A stretch of DNA of 64,000 nt. It comes from Parapristionchus giblindavisi (Eukaryota; Nematoda; Chromadorea; Rhabditida; Diplogasteridae). A model generated the notes under the pieces. That model saw only the letters and a list, made by a program, of their open reading frames with translations, was not told the DNA's origin and made no database searches. Location: NCBI GenBank assembly GCA_943737045.1, contig CALSFV010000438.1:62001-126000 (forward strand), read 5' to 3'. A program made the translations under genes and the position numbers. Below, one piece after another: positions 50,400-62,475 of this stretch (position 1 is the first letter of the stretch; each line of letters opens with the position of its first letter).

Positions 50400-52960
50400 A
50401 GATTTCACATGGTCAACGAACTAAGAGGGCGCTGTCTAAACTTTGTCTAAAGTCGCATGTATTTTTTACTCGCTGCTCGCGCAATTTAATAGCTCTCGTA
50501 GCGTACGACGGTCTTATTAATTATTAAATGTTGGTGGCGCCTATTCAAATTTTGACTATATTTCAAATCGAATCTTTGGAACAAAAACATAGATCAACGA
50601 TCAATTTTAAAAGGAGCTAACACGGAGAAGAGATACAATGAAAGAGACCAATGATAGCATCCGAAATGAACAAGATTAAGATCACGGTGTACTTGATAAT
50701 GCACATTTTATTACCAGCATTGTATTTAATTTTTTTATAAACTTCGTGAAAATAAATGTTATTATTATACGTTTTGATCCATAATGCTATTTAAGAGTGT
50801 ATAGATGATCCTAAAACAGTTGTGCAACTACCGTACCTTTGACCGAGAAAGAGCAGCCGTGTTATCAGTAGACTAGCCGCACTCCGAGATTCCATTAGTA
50901 GCGCAAGTCACGGGAGAGCGAGTCTCAGGCGTTCCAGGCCTCGTCTGCAACGGTTTCCTGAAACGTTGCTTATTAAATAGGCCAGGTTACGGTAGCTAAA
51001 TTAGAGTATACGTATCTTGTCAGATTGACTGTATGGTCCAGAATAGATGATGTTAGCATTCTGAACGAGGTGTCCTTGACTCCGAAGCGAAGACCTCGAG
51101 GGGGCCATCTGCTCGACTTTGAAGGCAGTAACGGTAGACTATGGAATCTGAAATTGATTTTAATAATTCAAAAGGGAAGAGAAGAGACAAATTGAGGACT
51201 CTCCAGTGTGGCTACAATCGATTAGACGAAGAAAGTGAGAGAAATTGAGAGCGGGCCAGAAAAGAGAAACATAGATAGGGAATATGAAACATAAGAATGG
51301 GACACTGTACGAAAAGGAAAGATCAAAGATCAACTTTAAAATAAACTAACGCAGATAAGATACACGAAATGAATAAGAATGAGATTACATGGTATAAGAT
51401 GATGAGATGCATACAAATTGGAATATACTGGACGAAGGAATAGACAAAAATAACGATATGCAAATGGGCAAAGAGAGATAAAAGATCTAGCAAACAGTCG
51501 ATCGATAATCAAAGGGTGAGATGATATGGGAAGTGGATGGACTCTGGTATTTTCGAACTAGTAGTTTACTTATATTTCCCACTATCCGTAGACTTGCAAG
51601 TCTTTGGCTAGTTTAAAGTTTACTAGAAGTGGTGTATAATACGGTAATACATTTCGTCAAATGTTCTTTCACTAGTAGTAAGCTACTGGTCTGTGATGTA
51701 ACGTAAGTAAACTACTAGTTTAGAAATACCAGAGGAAGGGCGAGATGGTCGAACACAATAGATTGGCATAGAGAGGAAGCTAGAATCTTAGCCGAATATT
51801 AATTAATAGAAACATAGAAGAAGAGAAAGGAGATTGGACCAATATTATTGTAGCATGTAATACAACAAAAAAGGCAGGAAAGGAATTCCAGAATGGATTG
51901 AATAACGATTGCTAAACACTGTCAGATCGAAACGTATTTCTTTCTCCTACCACTCTCACAAACCCATACTCTCTGCTCCTTCTCCTGCTCTATTATATCC
52001 AAAGAGTCCCTAAAAAATAGTGGACAGTGAACGAAAAGGTATCAAGATTAAACATAAACTGTAATGAAATACATATAAACTTGGAGACGAGAAGAAGATG
52101 GGTAAGGCGATACGATTGAACGAAATGCAAGAAATGAATAATAATGAAATATAAAGAATATGCGGTTGATGAAAGAGTACACAACAATAACGATAAACAA
52201 AAGAGACAAAAGCAACAGCGATTAATAATCAGAAAAGTGAGGTATAATGAGAGAGAGAGAGAGGTCAGAGGGGCAGAGACTGAGATGGAGAGATAGAGCA
52301 AGAAAGGATAGGAGGAGAACGAGAGAAAGAGAAACTTTGACCTGACATGCGTGGGTCCACGTGATGAGACTGAAAATGGCGGGAAGGGCATAGGGAATCA
52401 AAGGAAATAGATTGATTGATTGAACAGATTGAAAGGGAATGGATTGATGATGGGTAGATCACTAGTATGTCTGTCTCTAACCTCTCTCACAAATCCACAC
52501 TCTCTCTGTGCTCAAAGAACTCCGCTCAAAGAACGATCACATCCCATGTACTAGCAACAACAATAAGAAATATTGATTGATTCTTGCCTATTAAAGAGTT
52601 CAGCCAATCAATCAACAATATTGCAGATCGGCTCGAGACTCCGTTCTGTCTTCAAAGGGGGGAACTGTGATTCATCTTGATTGTTCCATCGTGGATGGAA
52701 GGAGGACGCTGAGAAGGTAAAGGCAAAAGGTAGTGGTACAACCCGTTATTCAAGGAAGACGAAGTCCTGCGCGTGATCACTGCACGTTAGTTCAATCATA
52801 AGAGAGTCTGTACAATAGCCGGGAAATAGGAATTATCTCAAAATGAATAATTGTGTACGAAATATATGGTATGGTCCACGCATACAGCGCCTATAAACAG
52901 TAGGTGTATTCAAATTGCGACAACCGGACTGGAAAAATGGTCCGCGCGTAAGTTCGAAAT
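50400..52960. other. Gene-poor stretch
   Basis: AT-rich and purine-rich tracts (for example GAGAGAGAGA near 52250). Short exon-like pieces with splice-like borders occur near 50837-50895 (minus; hydrophobic start MESRSAASLLITRLLFL) and 51100 (minus), but no chain of phased exons could be built, so no gene is called. Confidence 0.4.
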
Positions 52961-52966
52961 ACACAG

Positions 52967-53467
52967 TATTCTGGTCCAAGCCATTTTTCTTCGAAAGCAA
53001 GACAAAGGAGAGACCATTGTATTCGAGAGAGTTTGTATGTTGAGCGGTCGTTCTTGCTTTGAAAGTCATGAGAATGCTGTGAATAATATGAGTAGAGAAG
53101 GGAGGGAAGGGTGATCGAAGCGTGGCGCATTGGTAAGATGGCCGCCTCTCCTCCCAAAGGGTACGGGTTCGAATCCCGACCGGAGATTTCACTTTGTCCC
53201 TTATTGTACACTCTGAACTAACGTGACTGCTAGGTCGTTGATAATTCTGTCATAATTTAATGGTGAGAAGAAGACGATTAAATTCCAGGAAGATACTCTG
53301 GCCATGAACGGCATTTTATTTGTCTTTGTTGCTGGCTATGCTGCTATCACAGCGTTCTCATGACTTTCAAAGCAAGAACGACCGCTCAACATACAAACTC
53401 TCTCGAATACAATGGTCTCTCCTTTGTCTTGCTTTCGAAGAAAAATGGCTTGGACCAGAATACTGTG
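52967..53467. mobile_element. Inverted repeat pair around a tRNA-like sequence
   Basis: 52967-53087 and 53346-53467 are ~121-bp near-perfect inverted repeats (outer word CACAGTATTCTGGTCCAAGC). The 258-bp centre contains at about 53121-53186 a plus-strand tRNA-like sequence with TGGCGCATTGGTAAGA (A-box-like) and GGGTTCGAATCCC (B-box with paired T stem). The acceptor stem is not convincing. It resembles a foldback MITE that carries a Pol III promoter. Confidence 0.7.
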
Positions 53468-53544
53468 CTATACGATACTGAATGACCCAAAGCTTGCATT
53501 GCATTGGTCGAGAAAATAAACCAGAAGAGAGCCGTGGTAGCATA

Positions 53545-55097
53545 CAGTGGTGGCCAGAAGGAAAACATATTTTGGTTTTTTGAGAATAACTTTTCTTGTA
53601 GTCAACCGATCACCTTGAAATTTTTATATAGTGTGCTCAAGCATGTTTCACAATGTACACCGAGGTATGGAGCCGGTTTTTCAATTTCAACGGCTTCCAG
53701 GCTACAGTATCCCAAAATTACCGTATGGTTCATTTTGAGTGGTTGAACTTGCGACGTATTTTCCTTGTTTTAAACAATTTTTTCACCGTTTAAAAAGTAT
53801 TTACGCATGCTACTATAGTCATTTATCGATAATGTTTGCATTTATTGGATATTAATATTCATATCGTAGATATATTGAGAATTTCAAAAGGTTAAAAATT
53901 TTCCATCATTTTTGCTTGTTTATTATGATTTTTTAAATGTATTTTCTTGTATTGTTGTTTTTTGATTATGGCAAAACCGAAAGAAATGTGATATCTATAC
54001 CCTGATATCCTGCGCGTCATCTTCCGCGGCGGTTTGAATGGTCTGAAGCATCTATCCATCTTGGTGTAAACCAGTCAACTCTCCTGTATCATTGAAAAGG
54101 TCCCCAAATCCGTGAAAACCCGTCAACCATCACTGCCTGGTATTTCACGCAGCACCTAGCACCTTGATGACAGGAATATTATCAGCATATCGCGCGAGAT
54201 CCCGCGGGCGAACTCCACAATCAACCAGCAAGAATTGGCACTATACGGTATCACTCCTCCATCGACTCACACCATCCGTATACAGCCCAAACACGCTGGT
54301 TTTAACGCTAAAATTCTTAGTACGAAGCTCATAATATCTTCTAAGAACAGAGAGAATCGTCTGAAGTGGCTAAAGGCTAATTTCAAATAGACAGTCGCAG
54401 ACTAGCGAAAGGTCGTCTGATCGGAACAGTCCAAGTTCAATCTCTTTGGGCTCGGAAGGCCGGGTTTACGTTCGTAGACCAGTCGGGGCCCGAGATGATG
54501 TCCACAAGCTCGTCCCCTAGGAGAATCACGGAGTCAGAAGCGTCATGGTGCACAGAGATTCGTACTATGTCCTCTGCAGCGATTCAAAGGAATCGTGATC
54601 GCAACGGCTATCGTACACTCCTGCTCGCCGCACGACGTTGGATCAGTCAGAAGCACGGAAACTAAGTACTAAACTAATATTTGTTAATTTAATCCGTTTA
54701 ATTATTGATTTGCACCTGAATTTTTGCCCAAATATCACTCCCTTGAGTTATCCGCTTTGACATTGATTTAATCAATTATTTTGATTGTTAACGTGTTGAA
54801 TATTGATAATAAATTTGATTAATTGATTTAAAAAAATATATTCGTGAAAAAAATCGAAAAAACTGCATGAATACGTTTAAAAATTAGAGGAGAAGTAACT
54901 TCCTCAAAATGAGCCATACGGTCACTTTAGGATACTGTAGCCTGGAAGCCGTTGAAATTGAAAAACCGGCTCCATACCTCGGTGTACATTGTGAAACATG
55001 CTTGAGCACACTATATAAAAATTTCAAGGTGATCGGTTAACTACAAGAAAAGTTATTCTCAAAAAACCAAAATATGTTTTCCTTCTGGCCACCACTG
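53545..55097 (+). pseudogene. Tc1-like DNA transposon with decayed transposase
   Basis: A 1553-bp element with TA on both sides (53543-53544 and 55098-55099). Its inverted termini of ~200 bp begin CAGTGGTGGCCAGAAGGAAA, close in style to nematode Tc1 ends. The interior (about 54000-54670, plus strand) keeps pieces of a Tc1/mariner transposase in shifting frames: an SKNRENRLKWLKA-like block, then SKFNLF and GRVYVRRPVGA-like blocks, then a KHGGG-like segment. Several stops and frameshifts interrupt them. The catalytic DDE triad cannot be followed. It is dead but may supply termini to related MITEs. Confidence 0.88.
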
Positions 55098-55544
55098 TAG
55101 TTTGTTCCCAAATTGGATGGAAAGTAGTTTAAAATGATCATCAGATCGCTAAACCTTCTTAGAATGTTGAGCATAGAATGTAGAGCTTAACTATTTCATG
55201 TGAAATTGTCGGAATTTAATTCATTTGTATTTCCGCAATGTTGAATAAACGAATTTTCTATTGTTATCTTGCCATTCAAGCTTCTAATTCTTTATAGAGA
55301 AAAATATAAATGTAAGTCGTGTCAAGCAATGCCAATCCTAATCAGAAGGTAGATCTTCGTGCAAGATTCAGACTGAAAGGATACGCTGCAGGTGTGAATG
55401 GACACACTCTGCTCTAAACGCTCTTCGTACGCGGATACGCGGTAGCCGCGCGGGATGAAACGTGGCACGAAAATGGATGCACTCTTTGAACTCAGCGTGG
55501 TCAAGTTATCTATACTTGGTGTGTAACTCATTAAAAACGAATAA

Positions 55545-55945
55545 TAATGAAAAAAGTTAGTTCACGATTCTATGGGGCCTCTGCCTCCCACTATACGTTA
55601 GCGTAGGGAAAGCGAGAATGCATCAAGTGAAAAATGGCAAAAAGGTTTGGCTTCCTTTGAGTGAGTTATTCTTTTGCTGATTCTCATGGGGGATTGAACT
55701 TTCTTGCCGACCAACCGATCGGATTGACAGTTCGACCTGCTATCCACTAGACCATGGGTCCCTATTCTTGGATGTGTCGAAGGATCTACATATACTCGCT
55801 CATACCCTTACTTATATACCGATGCGTGGCTCCGCCCATTTTTGGTGAGCCCTTTTTTATAGCGATTCTAGCCCCTCCCATTTAACTTCGCGGGGTTGGA
55901 CACCGATTGAAATCAATAACAACCCCAAAATCTTTATTATTTCGA
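55545..55945 (-). repeat. Dispersed repeat with tRNA-like core, copy 3
   Basis: Nearly the same as 49815-50230. The minus-strand tRNA-like part is about 55684-55763. An acidic open frame (plus, to 56222) follows where copies 1 and 2 also have open frames. 55100-55544 and 56225-56490 contain no supported gene; a 69-codon minus-strand frame at 55322-55531 is unassigned. Confidence 0.7.
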
Positions 55946-56491
55946 AGATCGAGTTCTTGACGATGCAGAAGAGACGTCCATCATTCAGAATCGTATGGAG
56001 TTGACAGAGTTGACTACCCAAGACGACGATGCCGGCGTTTTGATGGATGCATCAACGTTAAAGATGATGGTTATCCTGAAGAATGATACAATGCCACTTA
56101 TTCTAAGATTTTCCCCTCCCCTCCCTCGTTCCCCCTTCATACGCTCGAATCACATGATACACGTCACAGACATTGTCATGAATAATAAATTATTATGTAA
56201 TATATCACAAAATGTACAATGAATGAATGGATAACGCGAATAGTAAGTATCTCTATCTCTAGTAATATAACAGGGATGTCCGGAGAAAATATTTTCGGAA
56301 AATCGAAAAATCGGAATGTCGAAAATTCAGAAAATCGGAAATGTCAGCCCTGGCATATCTCTAGCATATCTTATATTTTAAAAATCAATAAAAACAATAC
56401 GATGCTTCACTCGTTAAAAATATAGTCTATAAATCAATCAATAAATATAAAAGTATATCAAATCAATCAAACAATCAATCAATCAATACTC

Positions 56492-59400
56492 CTATTTCCT
56501 GTTGAAAGCCCTCAGGGCATCTTCCAGCTGGGACACTAGTCGATCGAGCGTCGGTTTCTCCAGTCGGAGCCTTAATCAATAAGTCAGTAAGTACAGTATT
56601 CTTAGGTCTAAGTCCCGATAAGTACGTGACAAAGTCACAGCAATTGCGATCGATCTTTCTTTGATCTGATCTTTCTTTGATCAAGGTTCCTAAACTCCTC
56701 TTATCTTTCGATTTACATTGCAAAAGTGATCTTTCATTTATGATCAAACTACAAAATCCTCGTTCGAATCTCTATCATAGAAAGATTGGGGATGCATGTC
56801 GCATTCTCTCTAACACCTAGCCAAAACCAAATAACCACCACCGCACGGTTCCCCTGATCAATTATCGATCATTGATCTCTCATTTTAAACTTTGATCTCT
56901 CATTTTGATCTTTGATCTCTCACCTCGTCTCCTTCTCCTCGCCCAACTTTGATCAATGCCACTGTCAATAAAGTCATTGAACATATTATTCCTAGACTAA
57001 AGGAAAAGCTTAATAAATTGAATTTAAATATTGACGCAAAAGACGTAACACGATATACTGATCAGTTAAAACAATTAAAAAATGACTTTATAATTACTAT
57101 GGTAGACAAAGCATCTGGAAATTATGCATTCACTTGTAAAAAGTTATATATCATGATGATGGAACAAGAGATGAATACATCCAATGGTAATGAAAGAACT
57201 TATGTACAAGTTAATGACCTCGATTACGAATCAAAGATCAAAGATCACTTACAGTTCACACTCAGTATGTCAATTCCCAGAAATATGGAATGTGCTCTCC
57301 CTCGTATATACGGAATACCGAAAATGCACAAAACACCCATAAAATTCCGATTTATCACTGGTGCACATAATAGTAGTCTTAAACCATTATCAATTCGACT
57401 TCAAAGAATCCTTAAGTTCTTACAAAACCACTTTAAATCATACTGTAACTTTACTTCTAGACATAATGGGATTAACGTTTACTTCTCTGTTCAAAATACT
57501 TTTAAAGTGTTAAACGGTTTTAAAAACATTACAAACGGGAAAAATGAGATATTCTGTGCTGATTTTGCATCACTATTTACTAACTTACCACATAAAGTTG
57601 TTAAAGAAAAATTATATTATCTCATTGATTTACTATTCAAAAATGCTAATTCAGAATTCATTAATGTTCAAGGAACCTATGTTCGTTATGATAAAACTAA
57701 TAGTTTAGAAAAAGGCATCACTTATCACAAAAATGATATTAAACTTATGTTGGATTATATATTAAAGAACAGTTATGCTTTTTATGGTGGAACATATTAC
57801 AAACAAGAGCGAGGAATACCACAAGGAAATAATGCATCGCCACAAATAGCAGATCTTACCCTTGCTGTAATGGAATTTCAATATCTATCTAAGAAAGTCA
57901 AAGCTGGTCATGCATTAGCATATTCACTAAATAGAACGTATAGATATATTGATGATTTATTCCATATATCCAGTAAATGCAAGGATTTCATAAAATTAAC
58001 TAGTAAAATGTACCACAAATCTTTATCTTTAGAACGAACTAACAATCAGGATAATAACTGTGCTTTTCTTGATCTACAAATAGATATAATTAATAGCGGT
58101 CAAGTTAAAACCTCACTTTATAATAAAACAGATGATTATCAATTCAACGTAATTCGATATCCCCATTATCAATCAAATTCTCCTGTTAATATTGGTCTAA
58201 ATACACTACATGGTGAAACTATTCGCATATACAGAAATTGTTCTGAATATAAGGACTTCGTGAACAGAATGAAATCATTGACAAAGTACTTTGTATCGAT
58301 TGACTACCCTATATACTTAGTGCATAAAAGAATATTCAGAACATTGAATACTAATCCATCAATATCCATTAAATATGCAACTAGTAATAGTGATATATGC
58401 ATTCGTTGTCTATGATAAACTTGCTTTGGTATAGCCAATGTTTCCAATAAGAGGTAGAAGTGGACAGACCACTTCCCAGACGATCGATAACGACTGCGCA
58501 ACCTAGTGATCTACCTGAACAGAGACAGACATGCGCCTCTCTCACTCTATCCATTCTTCTCTCATTCTATACCAGTCGACTCGCATCAATCGATTCGAAA
58601 GGAACAACTACCCAGGGAATAAGGATTCAATCGATTCAAGGATACGTAAGTATAGATTATAATATACATATTAGTGCCACTTTCGCTAAAAGATATATGC
58701 ATGAATTTTGGTAATATTAGACTAATAATTTCATACAGTTTTGATGTGTATTGTTTTCATGTATACTTTCACGTTATTGTAATATTACTAACATTAGAAA
58801 TGAGATTTTGCATGATTTTGCTATAGAACTATCATAATAAACTTTTATGTAAACTAACTCAATGGGGGTTCTACTGAAGATGGCCAACCCCATTGGGTAG
58901 AGGTTCACTGTCTAGAACCTAATGGCCGAAACAGTGAATCTCGCCTCTACTAATAACTACTTTAGTTTCATTATTATCTATTTTATGAGTACATTTGCAT
59001 GTTTAACTATTACATATTTTGCTTATAATTGCAAAAGTGATCTTTCATTTATGATCAAACTACAAAATCCTCGTTCGAATCTCTATCATAGAAAGATTGG
59101 GGATGCATGTCGCATTCTCTCTAACACCTAGCCAAAACCAAATAACCACCACCGCACGGTTCCCCTGATCAATTATCGATCATTGATCTCTCATTTTAAA
59201 CTTTGATCTCTCATTTTGATCTTTGATCTCTCACCTCGTCTCCTTCTCCTCGCCCACTACGTCCATCATGATCAACGCTGACGGCACCGCTGGCACGACG
59301 GCGGACGAGCGCGTGCACACCTTCAACAAAAAAAGCATTAAATGAGACATAATGGACTACCGTAATCCACACCACCAACTACCACACCATACTAACTTAT

Positions 59401-61420
59401 CGTGAACTGATTTCAAGAAAAAAAATTAATTGTTTCGTATCTAATACGAGCGAATAGTCGATCAACTTAATGGAGCAAATTAAATAATAATACACCATTT
59501 CGAAACGAGAAATCACCAGGCGAACAATTCAGTGACGCTTGGTCCAACCGAAAGAATAATAAAATTAGCCTATGTGGTACGGTTAGAACTCATGGCATGA
59601 AATCATTTCATTGGAAACTAACATAAATAAAAAAATGTAAGCGACATTACAGTATTCATATTTCGCAAAAGACAGAAAGTACCGTAACACCACACCACGC
59701 TCACCTCAATATCCACCCGACCACGAACTCTTCGCAGTGCGCCCTTCACCTCCGGCTTGTCGCTCTGTCAATCAATCAATAATATCTTCCGATCAATCGA
59801 TACAACTACCGTATACCTCCTCATCGTCTACCGTAATCCCTCGTTCTCGTTCAACCTCACTCCAGGCGACGATCGCTGCCAGCTGATCGCTCTGCTCGAG
59901 TACGGTAGCGAGTGATGGCTGGAAGAAATCAATCGATAACTCCCTCTGTATACGGTAGGAAGAAGAAATCAATCAATAACTCTCTCGGTATATGGTAGGA
60001 AGAAGAAAGCAATCAATAACTCTCTCGGTATACGGTACATAGTGATCACGGTAGGAAACTTCGGACCGAAGACAGGAAAAATACTGTTGTTATTTCTTCT
60101 ACTGTTATATGATGTTCTAACAATAAAGAGGGCGAAAGAAAAGAAAGCAAAACAGGCCAGTGATCTAAAGATCGAAGATCAAAGATACCATCTGCATCAG
60201 TGCCACAAGTAAGAGAAATACCTGGTGAGATAAGCTTTATTCAATCTCTCTCCCCTCCCCCCCCCCATTGTCCTCCCCCATCTCCTCCCATATGTGTACT
60301 TAGCCCGATTACACCCGCGGGGAATTCAAACTGCAATTCCCTGTTGCAAAAAACACGTACAATGATTGTCCTAATAACGAAACACTCCCTCAGAGGTTGA
60401 GAACTTCTCAGCGATTCTTCCGATAATTAAAAACAACTAAATAAACAATGACGTTCAGATTATATTTAAAACTTTTTTTGAACAGCCTCGTAAAGCAACC
60501 CTTTTCTAAAAAAATTCCAGCTCTGATGCTATCTGTACACTCGAGCTCCAGGAATCCCGCCCATGTTATAGAGTTAGAATAAGCCAAATGATAAATCAAT
60601 CAATCAATCAAAACCTGATCAGTGAGTAGGAGGTGCAACTCGATCAGCAGAAGGATCGCCGTCTTCAACTGCACTGTGGACAGACCTGCGGCATCTGAAA
60701 ATAATCAATCGATAAATCAATAATAAGTATACAAATTGCTCTCTCTAATGTGGTATCAATCGAGAAGACTACATATTGATCGACCGATAAATCGATAATC
60801 AGTCATTAATTACTATAAAGTAAAGTATACAGTAATTGCCCACAAACGAAGCACCTTATGCACTTTTAAAGCACATTTAACCACTCAAAAAGTTTGATCA
60901 TACGTGGGCGGCATTGTCGCTAGAGGCAAGACCCACCCGATTTAGCCAAAATTCATTCAAAAATGAAAACCATTTAGCTAAAATTCATTATAAAATTATT
61001 TTTTTTGCGCTCGATCAAGTGATTTAAATTTCCAGCAGCAAAGATTACCTACGTATGCGCTTGATGAGCTAATCAATAATCAGCGGGTTACGGTAGTCTA
61101 ATAATAATATTGATCGATGAACCTGCAGCCCGTTGTAGTTGACTCTCTCCCAGTCGCTGATCCGCCCATGCGGATGCTGCCTGCAGGCACACTTCCAGAT
61201 CTGCCATGAGAGGATACGGTATTAGGATACTGTAATCGATCGAACGAAATGACTATTACGGTAGTCAAGTGATCGTTTATCGATTGATTTATAATACAGC
61301 AAAAAATCGATCAATAAAATGTTCAGTAATACAGTAATCCATCAATAACCCACTCCCATCGTTCACTGCAGGACGCAACCTCGAAAGATGTTCTTCAGCA
61401 ATCTTCCTACCATCCGTCAT
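56492..61420 (-). CDS. Unrecognised 142-residue protein, seven exons
   Basis: Minus-strand exons: 61420-61411, 61200-61123, 60694-60615, 59891-59856, 59764-59705, 59320-59235 and 56570-56492 (TAG 56492-56494). The total is 429 nt, an exact 142 codons plus stop, with all phases matching, which strongly supports the model. Starts MTDDLEVCLQAASAWADQ, continues with a Leu-rich helix (KTAILLLIELHLLLTDQ) and ends LEKPTLDRLVSQLEDALRAF. It is probably helical and soluble; I recognise no family. The ATG is one base after CAG (CCCGCAGT-ATG), as at a spliced-leader acceptor, and the upstream gene's stop is ~450 bp away, which looks operonic. Two acceptors are AAG. The last intron holds a PLE (56946-59027) and a duplicated exon tail. 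Its exon/intron borders survive because of the 229-bp target duplication. Confidence 0.72.
56717..56945. repeat. 229-bp target duplication, left copy
   Basis: Identical by eye to 59028-59256 (starts ATTGCAAAAGTGATC, ends CTCCTCGCCCA). It contains the last 22 bases of the sixth exon of the minus-strand gene, its GT donor and ~200 bases of intron. Confidence 0.95.
56949..58415 (+). CDS. PLE reverse transcriptase (family B)
   Basis: An uninterrupted 488-residue frame (no ATG at the very start; the frame opens at the element's 5' end). Landmarks are RIYGIPKMHKTPIKFRF, FCADFASLFTNLPHKVVKE (motif A), GIPQGNNASPQIADLTLAV (motif B) and YRYIDDLFHI (motif C). It is clearly homologous to, but distinct from, the other PLE proteins in the window. 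The lack of stops suggests recent insertion. Confidence 0.9.
   Translation: MINATVNKVIEHIIPRLKEKLNKLNLNIDAKDVTRYTDQLKQLKNDFIITMVDKASGNYAFTCKKLYIMMMEQEMNTSNGNERTYVQVNDLDYESKIKDHLQFTLSMSIPRNMECALPRIYGIPKMHKTPIKFRFITGAHNSSLKPLSIRLQRILKFLQNHFKSYCNFTSRHNGINVYFSVQNTFKVLNGFKNITNGKNEIFCADFASLFTNLPHKVVKEKLYYLIDLLFKNANSEFINVQGTYVRYDKTNSLEKGITYHKNDIKLMLDYILKNSYAFYGGTYYKQERGIPQGNNASPQIADLTLAVMEFQYLSKKVKAGHALAYSLNRTYRYIDDLFHISSKCKDFIKLTSKMYHKSLSLERTNNQDNNCAFLDLQIDIINSGQVKTSLYNKTDDYQFNVIRYPHYQSNSPVNIGLNTLHGETIRIYRNCSEYKDFVNRMKSLTKYFVSIDYPIYLVHKRIFRTLNTNPSISIKYATSNSDICIRCL
58860..58938 (+). ncRNA. Split hammerhead candidate (family B)
   Basis: Hairpin 1 has arms CAATGGG (58860-58866) and CCCATTG (58889-58895). 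Its loop holds GGTTCTA, CTGAAGA (58874-58880), T and GGCCA. Hairpin 2 is stem III, TTCACTG (58904-58910) with CAGTGAA (58932-58938). It encloses TC (cleavage after C58912), TAGAACC (58913-58919), TAA, TGGCC and GAAA (58928-58931). Stem I is 7 bp and stem II 5 bp, with different base pairs from the other family, while core and spacing (3-nt linker, one extra T) are kept. Confidence 0.75.
59028..59256. repeat. 229-bp target duplication, right copy
   Basis: See 56717-56945. This copy is continuous with the intact sixth exon of the minus-strand gene. Confidence 0.95.
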
Positions 61421-61873
61421 ACTGCGGGACAAACAGTGAGTATTGATCGAATCGAAAGATTATCAATTGATTGGTGAGATACGAGAGGGTTAAAAAACCA
61501 TTAGTGAAAAAAGTACAAACGTTTATTTAAATCTTTAAAATGAAATTTATCGGATAAGGAAGCTTGAAGCATACGGGCGATAAATCACAAACAACAACAA
61601 CGTATCAAAATGCACAAATTAAGGGAAAGTTAGGGGAAATCGCTACTAAAATCAATTGAACAAATTCAGAGACGATCAAGGCAAAATTACGGCAGCTACT
61701 ATACTGAATCCCATTCAACAACACCAGACGGATACTGTAGATACCGTACTCCTCATTCATTACATAGATTCTCGTATGTTCTATTCAAAAGTTGCGAAAA
61801 GAAAAGGGAGAAAAGCAGATAAAACTCTCCTCGTTTCACACACTCTCTCGGCTCTTTTCCTTTCTTTTCTTTA

Positions 61874-62475
61874 AATTGTGGACAGCACATTACTACACAC
61901 AGGTTCCCGTTCCGGATGACTACTCTCCGGTTCTGGATCCGGCTCTGCCTCGACCTCCCTAATCACAACATCGTCTTCGTCCTCTACAACCAGAAGCTCT
62001 TCTCCTTCATATCCCTCCACCACCACTTCCTCCACTATTTCTCGCTCCATAGAGTCGTAAACGCGAGTTGGACCCTGAAAGAGATCAAAGATCAATTTAT
62101 TATCGAGAGATCAAAGATTAATCCATTATTGAAAGAGATCAAAGATCGATCGATATTCGCTGCATTCCAATCATTCCACACTCAATTTCTGCTGCACTAC
62201 AGCAAGGAATACAAATAGAAAGAGCTAATCAATACAATTTCCCCCCTGATAAAGTATCCCTAAACCATAGATCGAACAACTACGTTACAGATTTGTAAAA
62301 TGCGGTCAGGTTTTCACAAAAAAATTCCATGACGCGGATAGATTTTTCAAAAAAAAATCCCATAGGCTTCGTAGTTTTTCGACTTATGAGCTAAACCAAT
62401 TCGATCGTCAAGACCACCCACCTTCTGCTCGCTTAGCTCCACATTCGCGCCAATGTCGTCGTATGTGCACAGCAA
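61874..62475 (-). CDS. 3' end of an unrecognised gene with an acidic tail
   Basis: Two minus-strand exons joined in phase 0: 62475-62422 (18 residues, LLCTYDDIGANVELSEQK) and 62074-61874 (66 residues, ending SNVLSTI and TAA). The last exon is strongly acidic (EREIVEEVVVEGYEGEELLV, then VEDEDDVVI, then PDPEPE). The acceptors are good (TTGCAG and TTTCAG) and the donor is AAG-GTGGGT. Upstream exons were not identified. It precedes the 142-residue gene by ~450 bp on the same strand, consistent with an operon. No family recognised. Confidence 0.55.
62270..62395. repeat. Degraded relative of the 20908/32518 repeat element
   Basis: Bounded by CCATAGATCGAA and TTTTCGACTTATG, with AATGCGGTCAGGTTTTCAC inside. 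It lies in the intron between the two exons of the acidic-tail gene. Confidence 0.55.

Larger units (their letters stand above)
56946..59027 (+). mobile_element. Divergent Penelope-like element (family B), 5'-truncated
   Basis: A 2082-bp insertion bounded by the 229-bp duplication. It encodes only the reverse transcriptase and ends in a 3' region with the same split-hammerhead layout as the 42-49 kb elements, but with diverged sequence. The endonuclease is missing. The 5' truncation falls close to the same protein position as in copy 1 at 42093. It is antisense to the host gene and sits effectively in its last intron. Confidence 0.93.

Noticed and set aside
50837..50895. Possible first exon with a signal-peptide-like start (MESRSAASLLITRLL)
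   Set aside because: A donor site follows, but no in-phase downstream exon could be found, so it is not called as a gene.
55322..55531. 69-codon minus-strand frame with FVPRFIPRGYR
   Set aside because: Composition is protein-like but there are no splice partners, homology or conserved motif that I can name.
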